Below, piece by piece: positions 16,535-25,287 of a stretch of 64,000 bases of DNA. Positions within the stretch are counted from its first letter, which is position 1, and every line of letters starts with the position of its first letter. Source of the stretch: Mageeibacillus indolicus UPII9-5 (GTDB taxonomy: Bacteria > Bacillota > Clostridia > Saccharofermentanales > Fastidiosipilaceae); the NCBI RefSeq assembly GCF_000025225.2, contig NC_013895.2, positions 1,302,001 through 1,366,000 on the forward strand, given 5' to 3'. A program made the translations under genes and the position numbers. The notes beneath the pieces are model-generated. The model saw only the letters and a list, made by a program, of their open reading frames with translations, searched no databases and was not told the DNA's origin.

Positions 16535-19500
16535 CTATAGATCTGTTCTATCCGTCCACAGCTCACACTGAGTCATTACTGTTTTGACAGCATCCTCCAT
16601 ACCCTCAGGTGGATAGCGGTGCTGTTTGAGAAGCCTTTTAATCATCATGCGCATTTTAGCACGTGCGGAATCACGTTTTTGCCAATCAATCGTACGATTC
16701 TTACGAAGTGTTTCAGTAAGTTCTTTAGTGATGGCAATCAGCTCATCATTTTCATAGAAATCCTTAATAGCCTGTGGTTTGGTTAATGCGTCATAAAAGG
16801 CTAGCTCATCTTCAGAAAGGCCAAGTTCATCTCCAGCCTTGTGGGCATCTTGAATTTGCTGTGCCATTTTCAAAAGCTCTTCAATAACCTCTTCATTTGT
16901 CAGCATCCCATTAAGATATCGATTCATAACACCTTGAATAATTTCGCTGAACTTCTCGGATTTGACTACATTTGATCGTCTATAGATCTGTATCTGCTCA
17001 GCAATCAATTTTTTCAAAAGTTCAACAGCAAGGTTTTTCTCCTTCATCTTTGAAATTTCCTCAAGAAATTTAGGATCAAATAGGGAGAATTCTTCTTTAA
17101 CATCAGAGAACAAATTAATAACGCCATCACTCTTGATGCTGGATTTCAGAAGTTCATTGATGCGAGCGTTCATTTCCGGCAGAGATATTTTTTTATCTTC
17201 ACCCTGATTTATTAAGCGCATAACAAGCACGCGAACAGATTCAAAGAATGCAGCTTCTACTCGAAGGCCTCTCTCTACAAGTGATGAGCAGAGCGACAAA
17301 GCCTGATGCAATAGCAGTGCCTCTTTGATGAAGTCTTCACGTTCTCTTTCCTTGTCAATGCTCACAATAAAGTTAACTGCACCGGTGATAGTCTTTGAGC
17401 GTTCTAGATCAGTACCATTCGTAAACTTGGAATAATCATATCCGTGGAATAGATCACGGCAAATGGAAAGCTTCTCAAGGAACTTTGGATATGCAACTTT
17501 AGCAATATCGGTATCCCCATAGTTCTTTTTATCGCGAGCTGTATAGTCATTCATGGCTTGTTTCAATGCTGACGCTATGCCCACGTAGTCAACAATCAAA
17601 CCGCCTTCTTTATCCTTAAAAACACGATTGACGCGGGCAATGGCTTGCATCAAGTTATATCCCTGCATTGGCTTATAGACATACATTGTTGCAAGAGAAG
17701 GAACATCAAATCCTGTAAGCCACATATCAACAACTATGGCGATTTTCATCTCGCTATTATTATCTTTGAATTCTTTAGCAAGCTCATCCCTGTGATGCTT
17801 ATTTCCAATAACAGCACGCCACTCTTCAGGATCTTTATTACTCTCGGTCATTACGACCTTAACCTTTTTCTGCCAGCTTGGGCGAACCTCAAGAATACGC
17901 TTGTAAATTTTCATAGCGATTTCGCGAGAATAAGCAACTATCATTGCTTTTCCGGTTAGCAGGTTTTCTCGATAGTTTTCGTAGTGGCTGATAATGTCGT
18001 TAGTAAGAGAATCAATAGTAGCGTCATTGCCTAGAACAGCATCCATCTGGCTAAGCTCTTTCTTGCTTTTCTCAATCACTTCAGGGTCAGCATTATTTGC
18101 CATAATGTCGTATTCCTGATCGATCAGATGAAGCGTAGGCTCATCAAATTTTAGCTTAATAACGCGGCTTTCGTAATAGACCGGTCTTGTAGCACCGTCT
18201 TCTACAGCTTGCGTCATATCGTAAATATCGATGTAGTCACCGAACACTTCGCGAGTATTTCTATCTTTTGCGGCAATAGGTGTTCCAGTAAAGCCAATAT
18301 ATGTAGCGTTTGGCAGACTGTCACGTATGATACGTGCCGTTCCAGTCTTTATCTCACCGGTTTTAGCGTCAATTTTTTCTTTCAACCCATACTGGCTACG
18401 ATGCGCTTCATCAGCCATCACGATGATGTTACGGCGCTTAGAAAGTGGCTCTGATGATTCTTCAAATTTCTGCATCGTTGTAAAAATGATGCCGTTTGCC
18501 TGCCTGCCTTCCAGCCAGTCTTTCAATCCGATATCATTTTTACCGGAAGTCTCTGTCAATTTCCTACAGGTAGCATGTACCGGATTCTGACGTAGAAAAT
18601 CTTTGCACTTAGCAAACTGTCCGTAAAGCTGATCATCAAGATCGTTACGGTCTGTAATTACTACGATAGTTGGGCTATCCAATACTTCCTGCAGAAGGTG
18701 GGCATAAAAAACCATAGATAGAGATTTCCCGCTGCCCTGTGTATGCCAGAATACGCCACCTTTACCGTCAGTGACTGTTGCGTTTTTTGTAGATTCGATA
18801 GCCTTTCGAACTGCAAAATACTGGTGATAACCCGCCAGAATCTTAAACTTATTCAACCCGTCATTGGAGAAACAAATAAAGTTTTTGATGATGTCAAGCA
18901 AACGCTCTTTTTCAAACATTCCCTCAAAGAATGTGTCAAACTGAGCGTATTGTGTATTCTCATAACTACCGTCTTTTGTTTTCCATTCCATGAAGCGATC
19001 CTCACCGGAAGTGATGGTGCCGGCTTTGCTAGTCAGATGATCGCTAATAACACAAATGCAGTTATATATAAACATCGACGGGATTTCTTGCATATAGTTT
19101 CTAATCTGCAGATAGCCCTCTGAAGCATCAGTCTCTTCACGAGATGGCGATTTCAGCTCAACAAGTACAACTGGCATGCCATTTAAAAACAGAAGCACAT
19201 CCGGACGTTTATTGCTGTTCTCAATAAAAGTCCACTGATTTGCTACAACAAAGGAGTTATTATCAGGATTTTTATAGTCGACAATATATACGAGGCCGAA
19301 GCGTTCCTCGCCATCCACGAAGTACCTAACTTCAATTCCGTGTTGAAGATAGTCCATAAATAGTTCATTCTTCTGGACAAGCTCAGCATTTTCAAAATTT
19401 TTCAATTTGAACAGTGCATCGGCTATAGCATCTTCCGGCATTTTTGGATTTAGCCTATGTAACGCTGACAGTAATTCCTCTTCGTATAAGGGGCTATGAA

Positions 19501-19603
19501 AGTCACGCTCCAAATCTGGTGCATAGACATACCTGTATCCCATATTTTGGAATAATTCTATTATCGAACTCTCATAGTCCGCTTCTGTATAAAATCCTGG
19601 CAT
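16535..19603 (-). CDS. hsdR: Type I restriction enzyme R subunit (HsdR)
   Basis: Motor and nuclease subunit of a type I R-M complex; translocates DNA and cuts unmodified DNA. The PD-(D/E)XK nuclease is seen as RPDVLLFLNG...VVLVELKSP (Asp134, Glu149, Lys151). Walker A is HTQGSGKS (about 287-294), DEAH box is MADEAHRSQYG, followed by IGFTGTPI and the motif VI region QAIARVNR. The C-terminal ~300 residues are the helical HsdM-binding part. Length 1022 is normal and the gene is intact. AAAGGAG precedes the ATG. Confidence 0.96.
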   Translation of the reverse strand: MPGFYTEADYESSIIELFQNMGYRYVYAPDLERDFHSPLYEEELLSALHRLNPKMPEDAIADALFKLKNFENAELVQKNELFMDYLQHGIEVRYFVDGEERFGLVYIVDYKNPDNNSFVVANQWTFIENSNKRPDVLLFLNGMPVVLVELKSPSREETDASEGYLQIRNYMQEIPSMFIYNCICVISDHLTSKAGTITSGEDRFMEWKTKDGSYENTQYAQFDTFFEGMFEKERLLDIIKNFICFSNDGLNKFKILAGYHQYFAVRKAIESTKNATVTDGKGGVFWHTQGSGKSLSMVFYAHLLQEVLDSPTIVVITDRNDLDDQLYGQFAKCKDFLRQNPVHATCRKLTETSGKNDIGLKDWLEGRQANGIIFTTMQKFEESSEPLSKRRNIIVMADEAHRSQYGLKEKIDAKTGEIKTGTARIIRDSLPNATYIGFTGTPIAAKDRNTREVFGDYIDIYDMTQAVEDGATRPVYYESRVIKLKFDEPTLHLIDQEYDIMANNADPEVIEKSKKELSQMDAVLGNDATIDSLTNDIISHYENYRENLLTGKAMIVAYSREIAMKIYKRILEVRPSWQKKVKVVMTESNKDPEEWRAVIGNKHHRDELAKEFKDNNSEMKIAIVVDMWLTGFDVPSLATMYVYKPMQGYNLMQAIARVNRVFKDKEGGLIVDYVGIASALKQAMNDYTARDKKNYGDTDIAKVAYPKFLEKLSICRDLFHGYDYSKFTNGTDLERSKTITGAVNFIVSIDKEREREDFIKEALLLHQALSLCSSLVERGLRVEAAFFESVRVLVMRLINQGEDKKISLPEMNARINELLKSSIKSDGVINLFSDVKEEFSLFDPKFLEEISKMKEKNLAVELLKKLIAEQIQIYRRSNVVKSEKFSEIIQGVMNRYLNGMLTNEEVIEELLKMAQQIQDAHKAGDELGLSEDELAFYDALTKPQAIKDFYENDELIAITKELTETLRKNRTIDWQKRDSARAKMRMMIKRLLKQHRYPPEGMEDAVKTVMTQCELWTDRTDL

Positions 19604-19678
19604 GAGTTTTACTCCTTTATTTATCTCTTACATTATCCTCCTATTTGGAGTATTTTTCATTCATCTATGCTCTGGTTC

Positions 19679-19692
19679 AAACAAGAATTTAG
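19679..19692 (+). repeat. Recombination site D (14 bp, plus orientation)
   Basis: AAACAAGAATTTAG, 4 bp beyond the stop codon of the intact hsdS. It forms an inverted pair with the copy at 20350-20363 and thus brackets the second recognition half of that gene. Confidence 0.8.
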
Positions 19693-19696
19693 CGGC

Positions 19697-20887
19697 TTAG
19701 GGGTCTATGTCGGAAACATCTATTTCGCCAGACATAAGGCGAGGCAATAATGTATCTCGCAAATCAGCAAGCGAATCGTTTTCAAGCTGATTGTTTAGAA
19801 TCTGCTCGAACATCGGACCAACAACGGAGTGGAAACGAGAAATCTCATCATCCGCAGGAATAACAAACGGCATAGCCTTGATGATTTTTGAATTGACTGC
19901 GATTGCTATTGAGGAAGTGCTTCCCATAGTTTGGTAATTAAAATCCCTCAGATAGCAGTACAGATACTCATTGATAAAAGCCTTATCTGTCTTGAAGTGT
20001 GCAATGGCCTCATTGGTAATCATTTCACCGTGAGTGATTGCAATTCGACCTACTGTGAGCTTGAAACTCAAGAGAACAGTATTGCTGGGAACAACTTTTA
20101 TATTGAACTTATCAACGGCCTCTTGCGTAAGCTGCTCGGAACTCCTGATGATATAGGTGCCACAGCTACCCATATCCGAAATGGAAACCCATGTAGCATC
20201 GGAGGGATTTGTCGTAAACCACTGATGTTCCTTGCGCGGAGGAGTTTTTCCGATAGCAATATCAAAGTATTCTTCTGCTCGGCAAGTGCGTCTTTGATCG
20301 TTTGTTGTGTTAACAAACATCTCACGATAAAGAGCTTGCGCCTGCTGCTCTAAATTCTTGTTTACCTCCTCATTGCATTTGATTTTATCGTCAAACATGG
20401 AGAGAACTTCCGCAATCCTTTTCTGCTCTCCAAGTGTTGGCAAATCTATTTTTATCGCCTTAACCGTATCTGACTTCAGGTTATTTACGACTGACCCCGT
20501 TGCTATAGCCTTAAACTGGTTTTGGGCAAGATTGGAAGTAAGGAAATAATATAAGTATTCTTTGTCGAGTCTGCTCTCATCGCATCGTAATCTAAGCCAT
20601 CCGTCATGAATATACCCATCAATCAGCGTTATAAATGCTCTTCCGAAACTCATTGAGTTGGAAAGGATAAGATCTCCCGCCTTCACTTCTCTTGTTTTCG
20701 GAATACCCGAAGGCTTTATTTTCTCATTGGCATGAGTAAAAAACTTATCTGTTTCTTTTACATCGCCAATTTTGAGCCAGTTTACGCCATCTGGTTCATC
20801 AGTTATGTAGTCGATTATGGGGCGCGGAGAACCTCCTCTCACAACCTCACAAATATTTCCAAGTTCGATATTTTCCCAATCTGTCAT
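19697..20887 (-). CDS. hsdS: Type I specificity subunit HsdS, intact copy
   Basis: DNA-recognition subunit with two target-recognition domains (TRDs). TRD1 covers about residues 1-150 and ends in a conserved helix (GEQKRIAEVLSMFDDKIKCNEEVNKNLEQQ). TRD2 covers about 200-350 and ends in the second conserved helix (ENDSLADLRDTLLPRLMSGEIDVSDIDP). The NKNL codons lie exactly on the 14-bp repeat at 20350-20363, so the two halves are joined at an inversion site. It starts 13 bp after the recombinase gene with a weak ribosome site. This is the only full-length hsdS in the present arrangement. Confidence 0.93.
   Translation of the reverse strand: MTDWENIELGNICEVVRGGSPRPIIDYITDEPDGVNWLKIGDVKETDKFFTHANEKIKPSGIPKTREVKAGDLILSNSMSFGRAFITLIDGYIHDGWLRLRCDESRLDKEYLYYFLTSNLAQNQFKAIATGSVVNNLKSDTVKAIKIDLPTLGEQKRIAEVLSMFDDKIKCNEEVNKNLEQQAQALYREMFVNTTNDQRRTCRAEEYFDIAIGKTPPRKEHQWFTTNPSDATWVSISDMGSCGTYIIRSSEQLTQEAVDKFNIKVVPSNTVLLSFKLTVGRIAITHGEMITNEAIAHFKTDKAFINEYLYCYLRDFNYQTMGSTSSIAIAVNSKIIKAMPFVIPADDEISRFHSVVGPMFEQILNNQLENDSLADLRDTLLPRLMSGEIDVSDIDP
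20350..20363 (-). repeat. Recombination site A (14 bp, minus orientation)
   Basis: CTAAATTCTTGTTT on the plus strand, i.e. AAACAAGAATTTAG read with hsdS. It encodes NKNL within the central conserved helix. Confidence 0.8.
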
Positions 20888-20899
20888 TATGCCACCGTC

Positions 20900-21889
20900 C
20901 TAACCTATATATTTCCTATGTGCTAATTTTACATTGCTTTGTTTTACCATTGCGTATTGCAGTGTAGTATCAATCCGCTTATGGCCAAGCAGTTGTTGCA
21001 ATTGTTCGATCGGCATACCTTTGTCAATCGCCATCGTAGCAAGCGTACGGCGGAATTTATGCGGATGAACTTTCTCTATATCCAGCTTATTTCCAAGCTC
21101 TCGGAGTCTACATTCAACCCCGCCGATTTTCAGTCTCTCATGCGGAGCTCGGAGTGAAACAAACAGTGCCGGGTTATCATCAGTACGTCCCTGCAAGTAG
21201 GTAAGTAGGTGAATCTTAGTTCGTGCGTCAAAGTACACCATTCGTTCCTTACTGCCTTTACCGAACACCACACATTCTCGCTCCTCAAAGTTGATATCAT
21301 CTCTGTTAAGGAGAACTAGTTCTCCGACACGCATCCCCGTTGAAGCAAGTATGTCTATAAGTGCCAGATCTCGTAGCTCTTCGCAACTATCGCGCATTTT
21401 CTCCAAGGCCTCATCGGTATATGTATCCTTGATGGTCAATGCTGCCTTAACCTTATGTATACGGCGTGCCGGACTTTTTAGAATATAATTCTCATCCTCC
21501 AACCAAGAGAAAAAGCTCGATAGAATTCTTCTAATATTGTCCACAGTAACCTTGCTTGAGTTTTTCTCCTGCTGATATTCTGTCAAATATGTACGCAGAT
21601 CATCTGTTTCTATCTCTCGGACATTCTTTTTAATTCTTGTTGTCATACTTTCAATTGTTGCCCGATAGTAAGTTAACGACTTTTCAGAGCATCCCTCGAT
21701 CCGTTTTGCCGAGAGAAAATTATTCAGGAACTCTTCATTTGTTAGTCCTGCATTGACTTCTTCCTCCGTCTCGCTTATTTGTTTGTGGAACAATGTATGC
21801 TCCAGCACTTCCTGCAGTTTTTCTAATTGCATATTGTTTAGGTAGCCGAGCATGCCCTGCATAACCTCATTGATTACTTTCTGTTTCAT
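20900..21889 (-). CDS. Tyrosine recombinase of the hsdS inversion system
   Basis: Site-specific recombinase of the phage-integrase family, 329 residues. An N-terminal SAM-like core-binding domain (about 52-135: NEEFLNNFLSAKRIEGCSE) precedes the catalytic domain. Catalytic residues read as Arg187 (STGMRVGEL), Lys213, His277 and Arg280 (HPHKFRRT), His303 (LLGHKRID) and Tyr312 (TLQYAM). It lies between the two hsdS loci, as in known phase-variable type I systems, and is expected to invert hsdS segments at the 14-bp repeats. AAGGAG precedes the ATG. Confidence 0.93.
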   Translation of the reverse strand: MKQKVINEVMQGMLGYLNNMQLEKLQEVLEHTLFHKQISETEEEVNAGLTNEEFLNNFLSAKRIEGCSEKSLTYYRATIESMTTRIKKNVREIETDDLRTYLTEYQQEKNSSKVTVDNIRRILSSFFSWLEDENYILKSPARRIHKVKAALTIKDTYTDEALEKMRDSCEELRDLALIDILASTGMRVGELVLLNRDDINFEERECVVFGKGSKERMVYFDARTKIHLLTYLQGRTDDNPALFVSLRAPHERLKIGGVECRLRELGNKLDIEKVHPHKFRRTLATMAIDKGMPIEQLQQLLGHKRIDTTLQYAMVKQSNVKLAHRKYIG

Positions 21890-21982
21890 AGTCTATTCTC
21901 CTTTTCTATCGTAGAGAAAGACTACGGAGTGGCAATCCCTATTTTTAACTCTCGCCACTCGCAAGAGTTATGGCTGTACGTT

Positions 21983-21996
21983 AAACAAGAATTTAG
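21983..21996 (+). repeat. Recombination site B (14 bp, plus orientation)
   Basis: AAACAAGAATTTAG at the 5' end of the silent plus-strand cassette. It codes for NKNL in frame with the cassette. Confidence 0.8.
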
Positions 21997-22711
21997 AAGA
22001 GCAAGCTGTTGAGTTATTTCGCTCTTGGTTTTCTATATTTTCCTTATCTCGCATAAGCCATCGTGTAAACTCTGAGTTTGGAGAAATACCTGAGGACTTC
22101 ACCGTCGTTAAGGTTGGCAATTTACCCATGCTCGTAACCGACTATGTGGCCAATGGTAGCTTTGCGTCTTTAAAAGCTAATGTTAACCTATATCAAGAGC
22201 CAAACTATGCCTATTTCATTAGAAACACTGATTTGAAGTCGGGTTCCTTTGGAGTTTTCGTTGACCAACATTCCTATGAGTTCTTGTCCAAATCTACCCT
22301 ATATGGCGGAGAGATTATCATTTCCAATGTTGGTGACGTGGGAAGTGTATTCCTTTGTCCGAAGCTGGATGGCCGCATGACCCTAGGAAATAACATTATT
22401 ATGCTTAGACCAGAGGATGACCATTTACGTTACTACCTTTATATTTGGTTTAAGTATCTCCAAGCCAAGCACTCATACAGGGAATAAAAGGAGGATCTGC
22501 TCAGCCCAAATTTAATAAGACAGATTTCAAGAATACCTCTATTTTGATTCCACCAAAATATATGCTAACTCGTTTTCATGAGACCGTGGCTCCAATGTTT
22601 GAAATGATCTCGGAGAGACAAACTGAAACTGCCCGTCTTGCTGACTTGCGAGATACGTTATTGCCGCAGCTAATGTCCGGCGAACTTGATGTATCCAACA
22701 TCGACCTTTAA
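21984..22711 (+). pseudogene. Silent inverted hsdS half-gene with frameshift
   Basis: Second-TRD half of an HsdS lying opposite to its partner gene, with no start signals of its own. From 21984 it reads NKNLEEQAVELFRSWFSIFSL, then a recognition domain (GNLPMLVTDYVANGSFASLKAN), and after 22472, in another frame, GGSAQPKFNKTDFKNT and RLADLRDTLLPQLMSGELDVSNIDL with stop at 22709-22711. The frame change near 22470-22472 fits loss of one base: the expected AAGCACCTCATA is AAGCACTCATA. Sites B and C flank it. If flipped it would fuse in frame to the partner at NKNL but stop early at the lesion. Confidence 0.85.
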
Positions 22712-23244
22712 GCCACTAAATTCTTGTTTATCTCGTTGTTTAGCTCAATTTTGTCATCTAATGCCCTGAGAATACCTCCTATCTGCCGTTGTTCCTCTAT
22801 TGGTGGAACTGCAATACTTAATCCTTGCACTACATCTGTTTGCACACGTTGCCGTCCGGATGATCCAACCATAGATTTGATAGCTGGTTCACGGACTAAT
22901 GGGCTGCATACCAAGTAGTACAGATAATCCTTATCGGTTCCTTCCTTTGCTCGAAAAACAATATACTCTGTAGAACCAAATCCTATCTCTCCGTCATCAA
23001 GGATATTGACCTTTGCAGTTTTCCCGTTTTCAAGACACGGAGTAATTCGTGCCATAATCGTATCGCCATTCCTGAATTTCGTGCCACCGGAGAACTTTTC
23101 CAGCTCAAAGGATGGAACATCCCTGCAAAATGGTTGCAGTTTATCCATTGCAATTTTCTTTGCAAGGGTGCCTTTTGAAAGGCTCTCCCTCGGATTGAAA
23201 TCTGCAATGTCAGATAAAGTCTTAATTGTCCATTTATATTTCAT
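22708..23244 (-). CDS. HsdS first half, truncated by inversion
   Basis: TRD1 half of a second HsdS. It starts with MKYKWTIKTLSDIADFNPRE, overlaps the end of hsdM by 11 bp (start 23244), and runs through the TRD to the conserved helix PIEEQRQIGGILRALDDKIELNNEINKNLVA, then stops. The codons for NKNL fall on recombination site C; after the site only Val-Ala and a stop remain. The missing second half lies inverted beside it at 21984-22711. The half protein has one recognition domain; half-length HsdS proteins can sometimes dimerise, so it may not be inert. Confidence 0.88.
   Translation of the reverse strand: MKYKWTIKTLSDIADFNPRESLSKGTLAKKIAMDKLQPFCRDVPSFELEKFSGGTKFRNGDTIMARITPCLENGKTAKVNILDDGEIGFGSTEYIVFRAKEGTDKDYLYYLVCSPLVREPAIKSMVGSSGRQRVQTDVVQGLSIAVPPIEEQRQIGGILRALDDKIELNNEINKNLVA
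22716..22729 (-). repeat. Recombination site C (14 bp, minus orientation)
   Basis: CTAAATTCTTGTTT on the plus strand. It lies 4 bp beyond the stop of the silent cassette, the same spacing as site D has from its hsdS stop. Confidence 0.8.
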
Positions 23245-24739
23245 ATCCAATTGCCCCCAACTTCTTACGAATCTCGTCTTCAAGCTCATGAGAGCGTTCG
23301 AACATGTCAGAAAGTTCTGATGTCAGTCTGGTCATTTTCTCATCAAACGGTTCACCATCATCTTCCTGCTCTTCAATACCAACATAGCGTCCCGGAGTCA
23401 AAACGTAATCCTGCTTTGCTATATCCTGAATCGTCGCTACAGAGCAGAAACCTTTTTCATCTTCAAGCGTGCCGTTCTGGAAAGCCTCAATTGTATCTGC
23501 GAGCTTTTGGATATCTTCTTCGGTAAAGTCTCGATGCTTACGGTCTACCATGTGTCCCATTTTTCGTGCATCGATAAAAACTGTTTTGCCTTTTTGTTTC
23601 TTGCCCTTTGTAATGAACCAAAGCGTCGCGGGGATAGTTACGCTATAGAAGAGTTGGGGAGGCATAGCGATGATACCTTCGATTAAGTCATCTTCAATGA
23701 TTTTCTTTCTGATCTCGCCCTCGCCACCATTCTGGGAAGACAATGCTCCGTTTGCAAGAACTAGCCCGATTTTTCCGCTCGGGGCAAGATGATGAATCAT
23801 ATGTTGAATCCATGCATAGTTGGCATTGCTTGCAGGAGGTACACCGTATTTCCAGCGAACGTCGTCCTTCAGATCTTCCTGTCCCCACGGATTGTAGTTG
23901 AAGGGAGGGTTGGCGAGAATGAAGTCTGCTTTCAATGTTGGATGAAGGTCATTTGTAAATGTGTCTGCATGATAAGCACCAAGGTCTGCATCAAGCCCGC
24001 GAATCGTAAGATTCATGATTGCCATCTTCCATGTATCCGGATTAGCTTCCTGACCATAAATTGAAATTGAGCCTCGGTTACCGGAGTGTGCCTGAATGAA
24101 CTTTGCACTCTGTACGAACATGCCGCCACTGCCACAGCAGCAATCATATACGCGACAATTTGCATAAGGCTTTAAAATTGCCACTAGTGTATTTACGATG
24201 CTTGACGGCGTATAGAATTCACCGCCACCTTTGCCTTCTTTTTCGGCGAATTGAGCGATGCAGTATTCGTAGGTTCTGCCGAGAACATCACGGTTGCCTT
24301 CCGTATCGCTCATATCCATGTTTGTAAAGAGGTCAACGACATTGCCGAGGATTTTCTTATCAAGATCCGGACTGGCATAATTCTTTGGAAGTACGTTTTT
24401 GAGTTTTTTATTATCAGCCTCGATTGCACGCATGGCTTCATCAATAACTTTTCCAATTTCCGGCTCATGTGCTGCTTTGGCAATCTTTTCCCAACGGGCA
24501 TCCTCCGGTACGAAGAATACGTTATCTTCAAGATATGCATCAGGATCATTCTCAAATCCATCTCCTTCAGCAATAAGCTGTTGATATTTCTTGTCAAATG
24601 CCGTAGAAATGTACTTCAAGAAAATAAGCCCGATAATTACGTTTCTATATTCTGATGCCGGAATGTGCCCCCACAGCACGCATGCCGCATCCCAGATTTG
24701 CTTCTCAAAACCAAGAGTAGCTTTTGATTTATCTGCCAT
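23234..24739 (-). CDS. hsdM: Type I DNA methyltransferase subunit (HsdM)
   Basis: N6-adenine methyltransferase of the type I complex. The N-terminal HsdM domain (QIWDAACVLWGHIPASEYRNVIIGLIFLKYIS) is followed by the GGGEFYTP block, SAM motif I YDCCCGSGGMF (about 198-208) and catalytic motif IV NPPF (277-280). Length 501 is normal. It starts after GGAGG and is the first large gene of the island, followed by the half hsdS with an 11-bp overlap. Confidence 0.96.
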   Translation of the reverse strand: MADKSKATLGFEKQIWDAACVLWGHIPASEYRNVIIGLIFLKYISTAFDKKYQQLIAEGDGFENDPDAYLEDNVFFVPEDARWEKIAKAAHEPEIGKVIDEAMRAIEADNKKLKNVLPKNYASPDLDKKILGNVVDLFTNMDMSDTEGNRDVLGRTYEYCIAQFAEKEGKGGGEFYTPSSIVNTLVAILKPYANCRVYDCCCGSGGMFVQSAKFIQAHSGNRGSISIYGQEANPDTWKMAIMNLTIRGLDADLGAYHADTFTNDLHPTLKADFILANPPFNYNPWGQEDLKDDVRWKYGVPPASNANYAWIQHMIHHLAPSGKIGLVLANGALSSQNGGEGEIRKKIIEDDLIEGIIAMPPQLFYSVTIPATLWFITKGKKQKGKTVFIDARKMGHMVDRKHRDFTEEDIQKLADTIEAFQNGTLEDEKGFCSVATIQDIAKQDYVLTPGRYVGIEEQEDDGEPFDEKMTRLTSELSDMFERSHELEDEIRKKLGAIGYEI

Positions 24740-24784
24740 TAAAATTTAGCCTCCAATAAGTCATATTATGCAATGTTCACGTCT

Positions 24785-24949
24785 TTAATCTTTTCTTTCT
24801 CTCACTGTCTCAAATAAATCCTCAATTTTGCAGTCAAGTGCAGTGGCTATTTTCATGAGTACGTTCATACGAACCGCTTCGTTTTTGCCGAGTTTAGCAA
24901 TTGAATTACTGCTTACTCCGGCCTCTTTCTTGAGCTGTACTTTATTCAT
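24785..24949 (-). CDS. Small XRE/Cro-type regulator, apparently 5'-shortened
   Basis: 54 residues: MNKVQLKKEAGVSSNSIAKLGKNEAV followed by LMKIATALDCKIEDLFETVRERKD. This is the C-terminal part of a compact Cro/CI helix-turn-helix protein of the type often found beside R-M genes. Homologous proteins of this kind usually have about 15 more residues before this point; here, in frame, ten residues' worth of related codons (YAIDKN) are visible upstream but a TGA at 24968-24970 precedes them. It may use the internal ATG at 24949 or be a remnant. It ends 45 bp before hsdM. Confidence 0.55.
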   Translation of the reverse strand: MNKVQLKKEAGVSSNSIAKLGKNEAVRMNVLMKIATALDCKIEDLFETVRERKD

Positions 24950-25123
24950 ATTTTTGTCAATAGCATATCAAAATCTATCTATTTTAGCAATTAAAAATTG
25001 GCAATTGTCAATCACAGGTTGAGCAAACTATGTGATTAGAACAATGACTCTTACGGAAAACAAAGAAACTACAGCTATCATCCTCATTCAACATGCATGC
25101 AAATCGTTTTATGCCTGCAAATA

Positions 25124-25159
25124 ATTAAAAAATCGGCGCGACAGATGTCGCGCCGATTT
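25124..25159 (-). terminator. Terminator downstream of hpf
   Basis: AAATCGGCGCGACA and its complement form a 13-14 bp perfect stem; read on the minus strand it is followed by TTTTTTAATT. The 338-bp gap between the small regulator and hpf contains only this and no gene. Confidence 0.9.
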
Positions 25160-25287
25160 CAGATACCTTATCTATTTCAAAGACTAAGCCTTATCCAGAA
25201 ACAACTATCGCTCAACCTATCTCAAGACAATCAGTCGTCTTTTAAAGCAAACGATCCTCCAGTTCAGCCTTATAAGCTGCTACAAGA

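Noticed and set aside
22128-22487. A separate 119-residue gene
   Set aside because: It is the middle part of the inverted hsdS half-gene; the frame is open further upstream to the repeat and continues, shifted, downstream.
19679-22729. CRISPR-like repeats in the R-M island
   Set aside because: The four 14-bp repeats are far apart, alternate in orientation and lie at hsdS gene joints, so they fit inversion sites and not an array.
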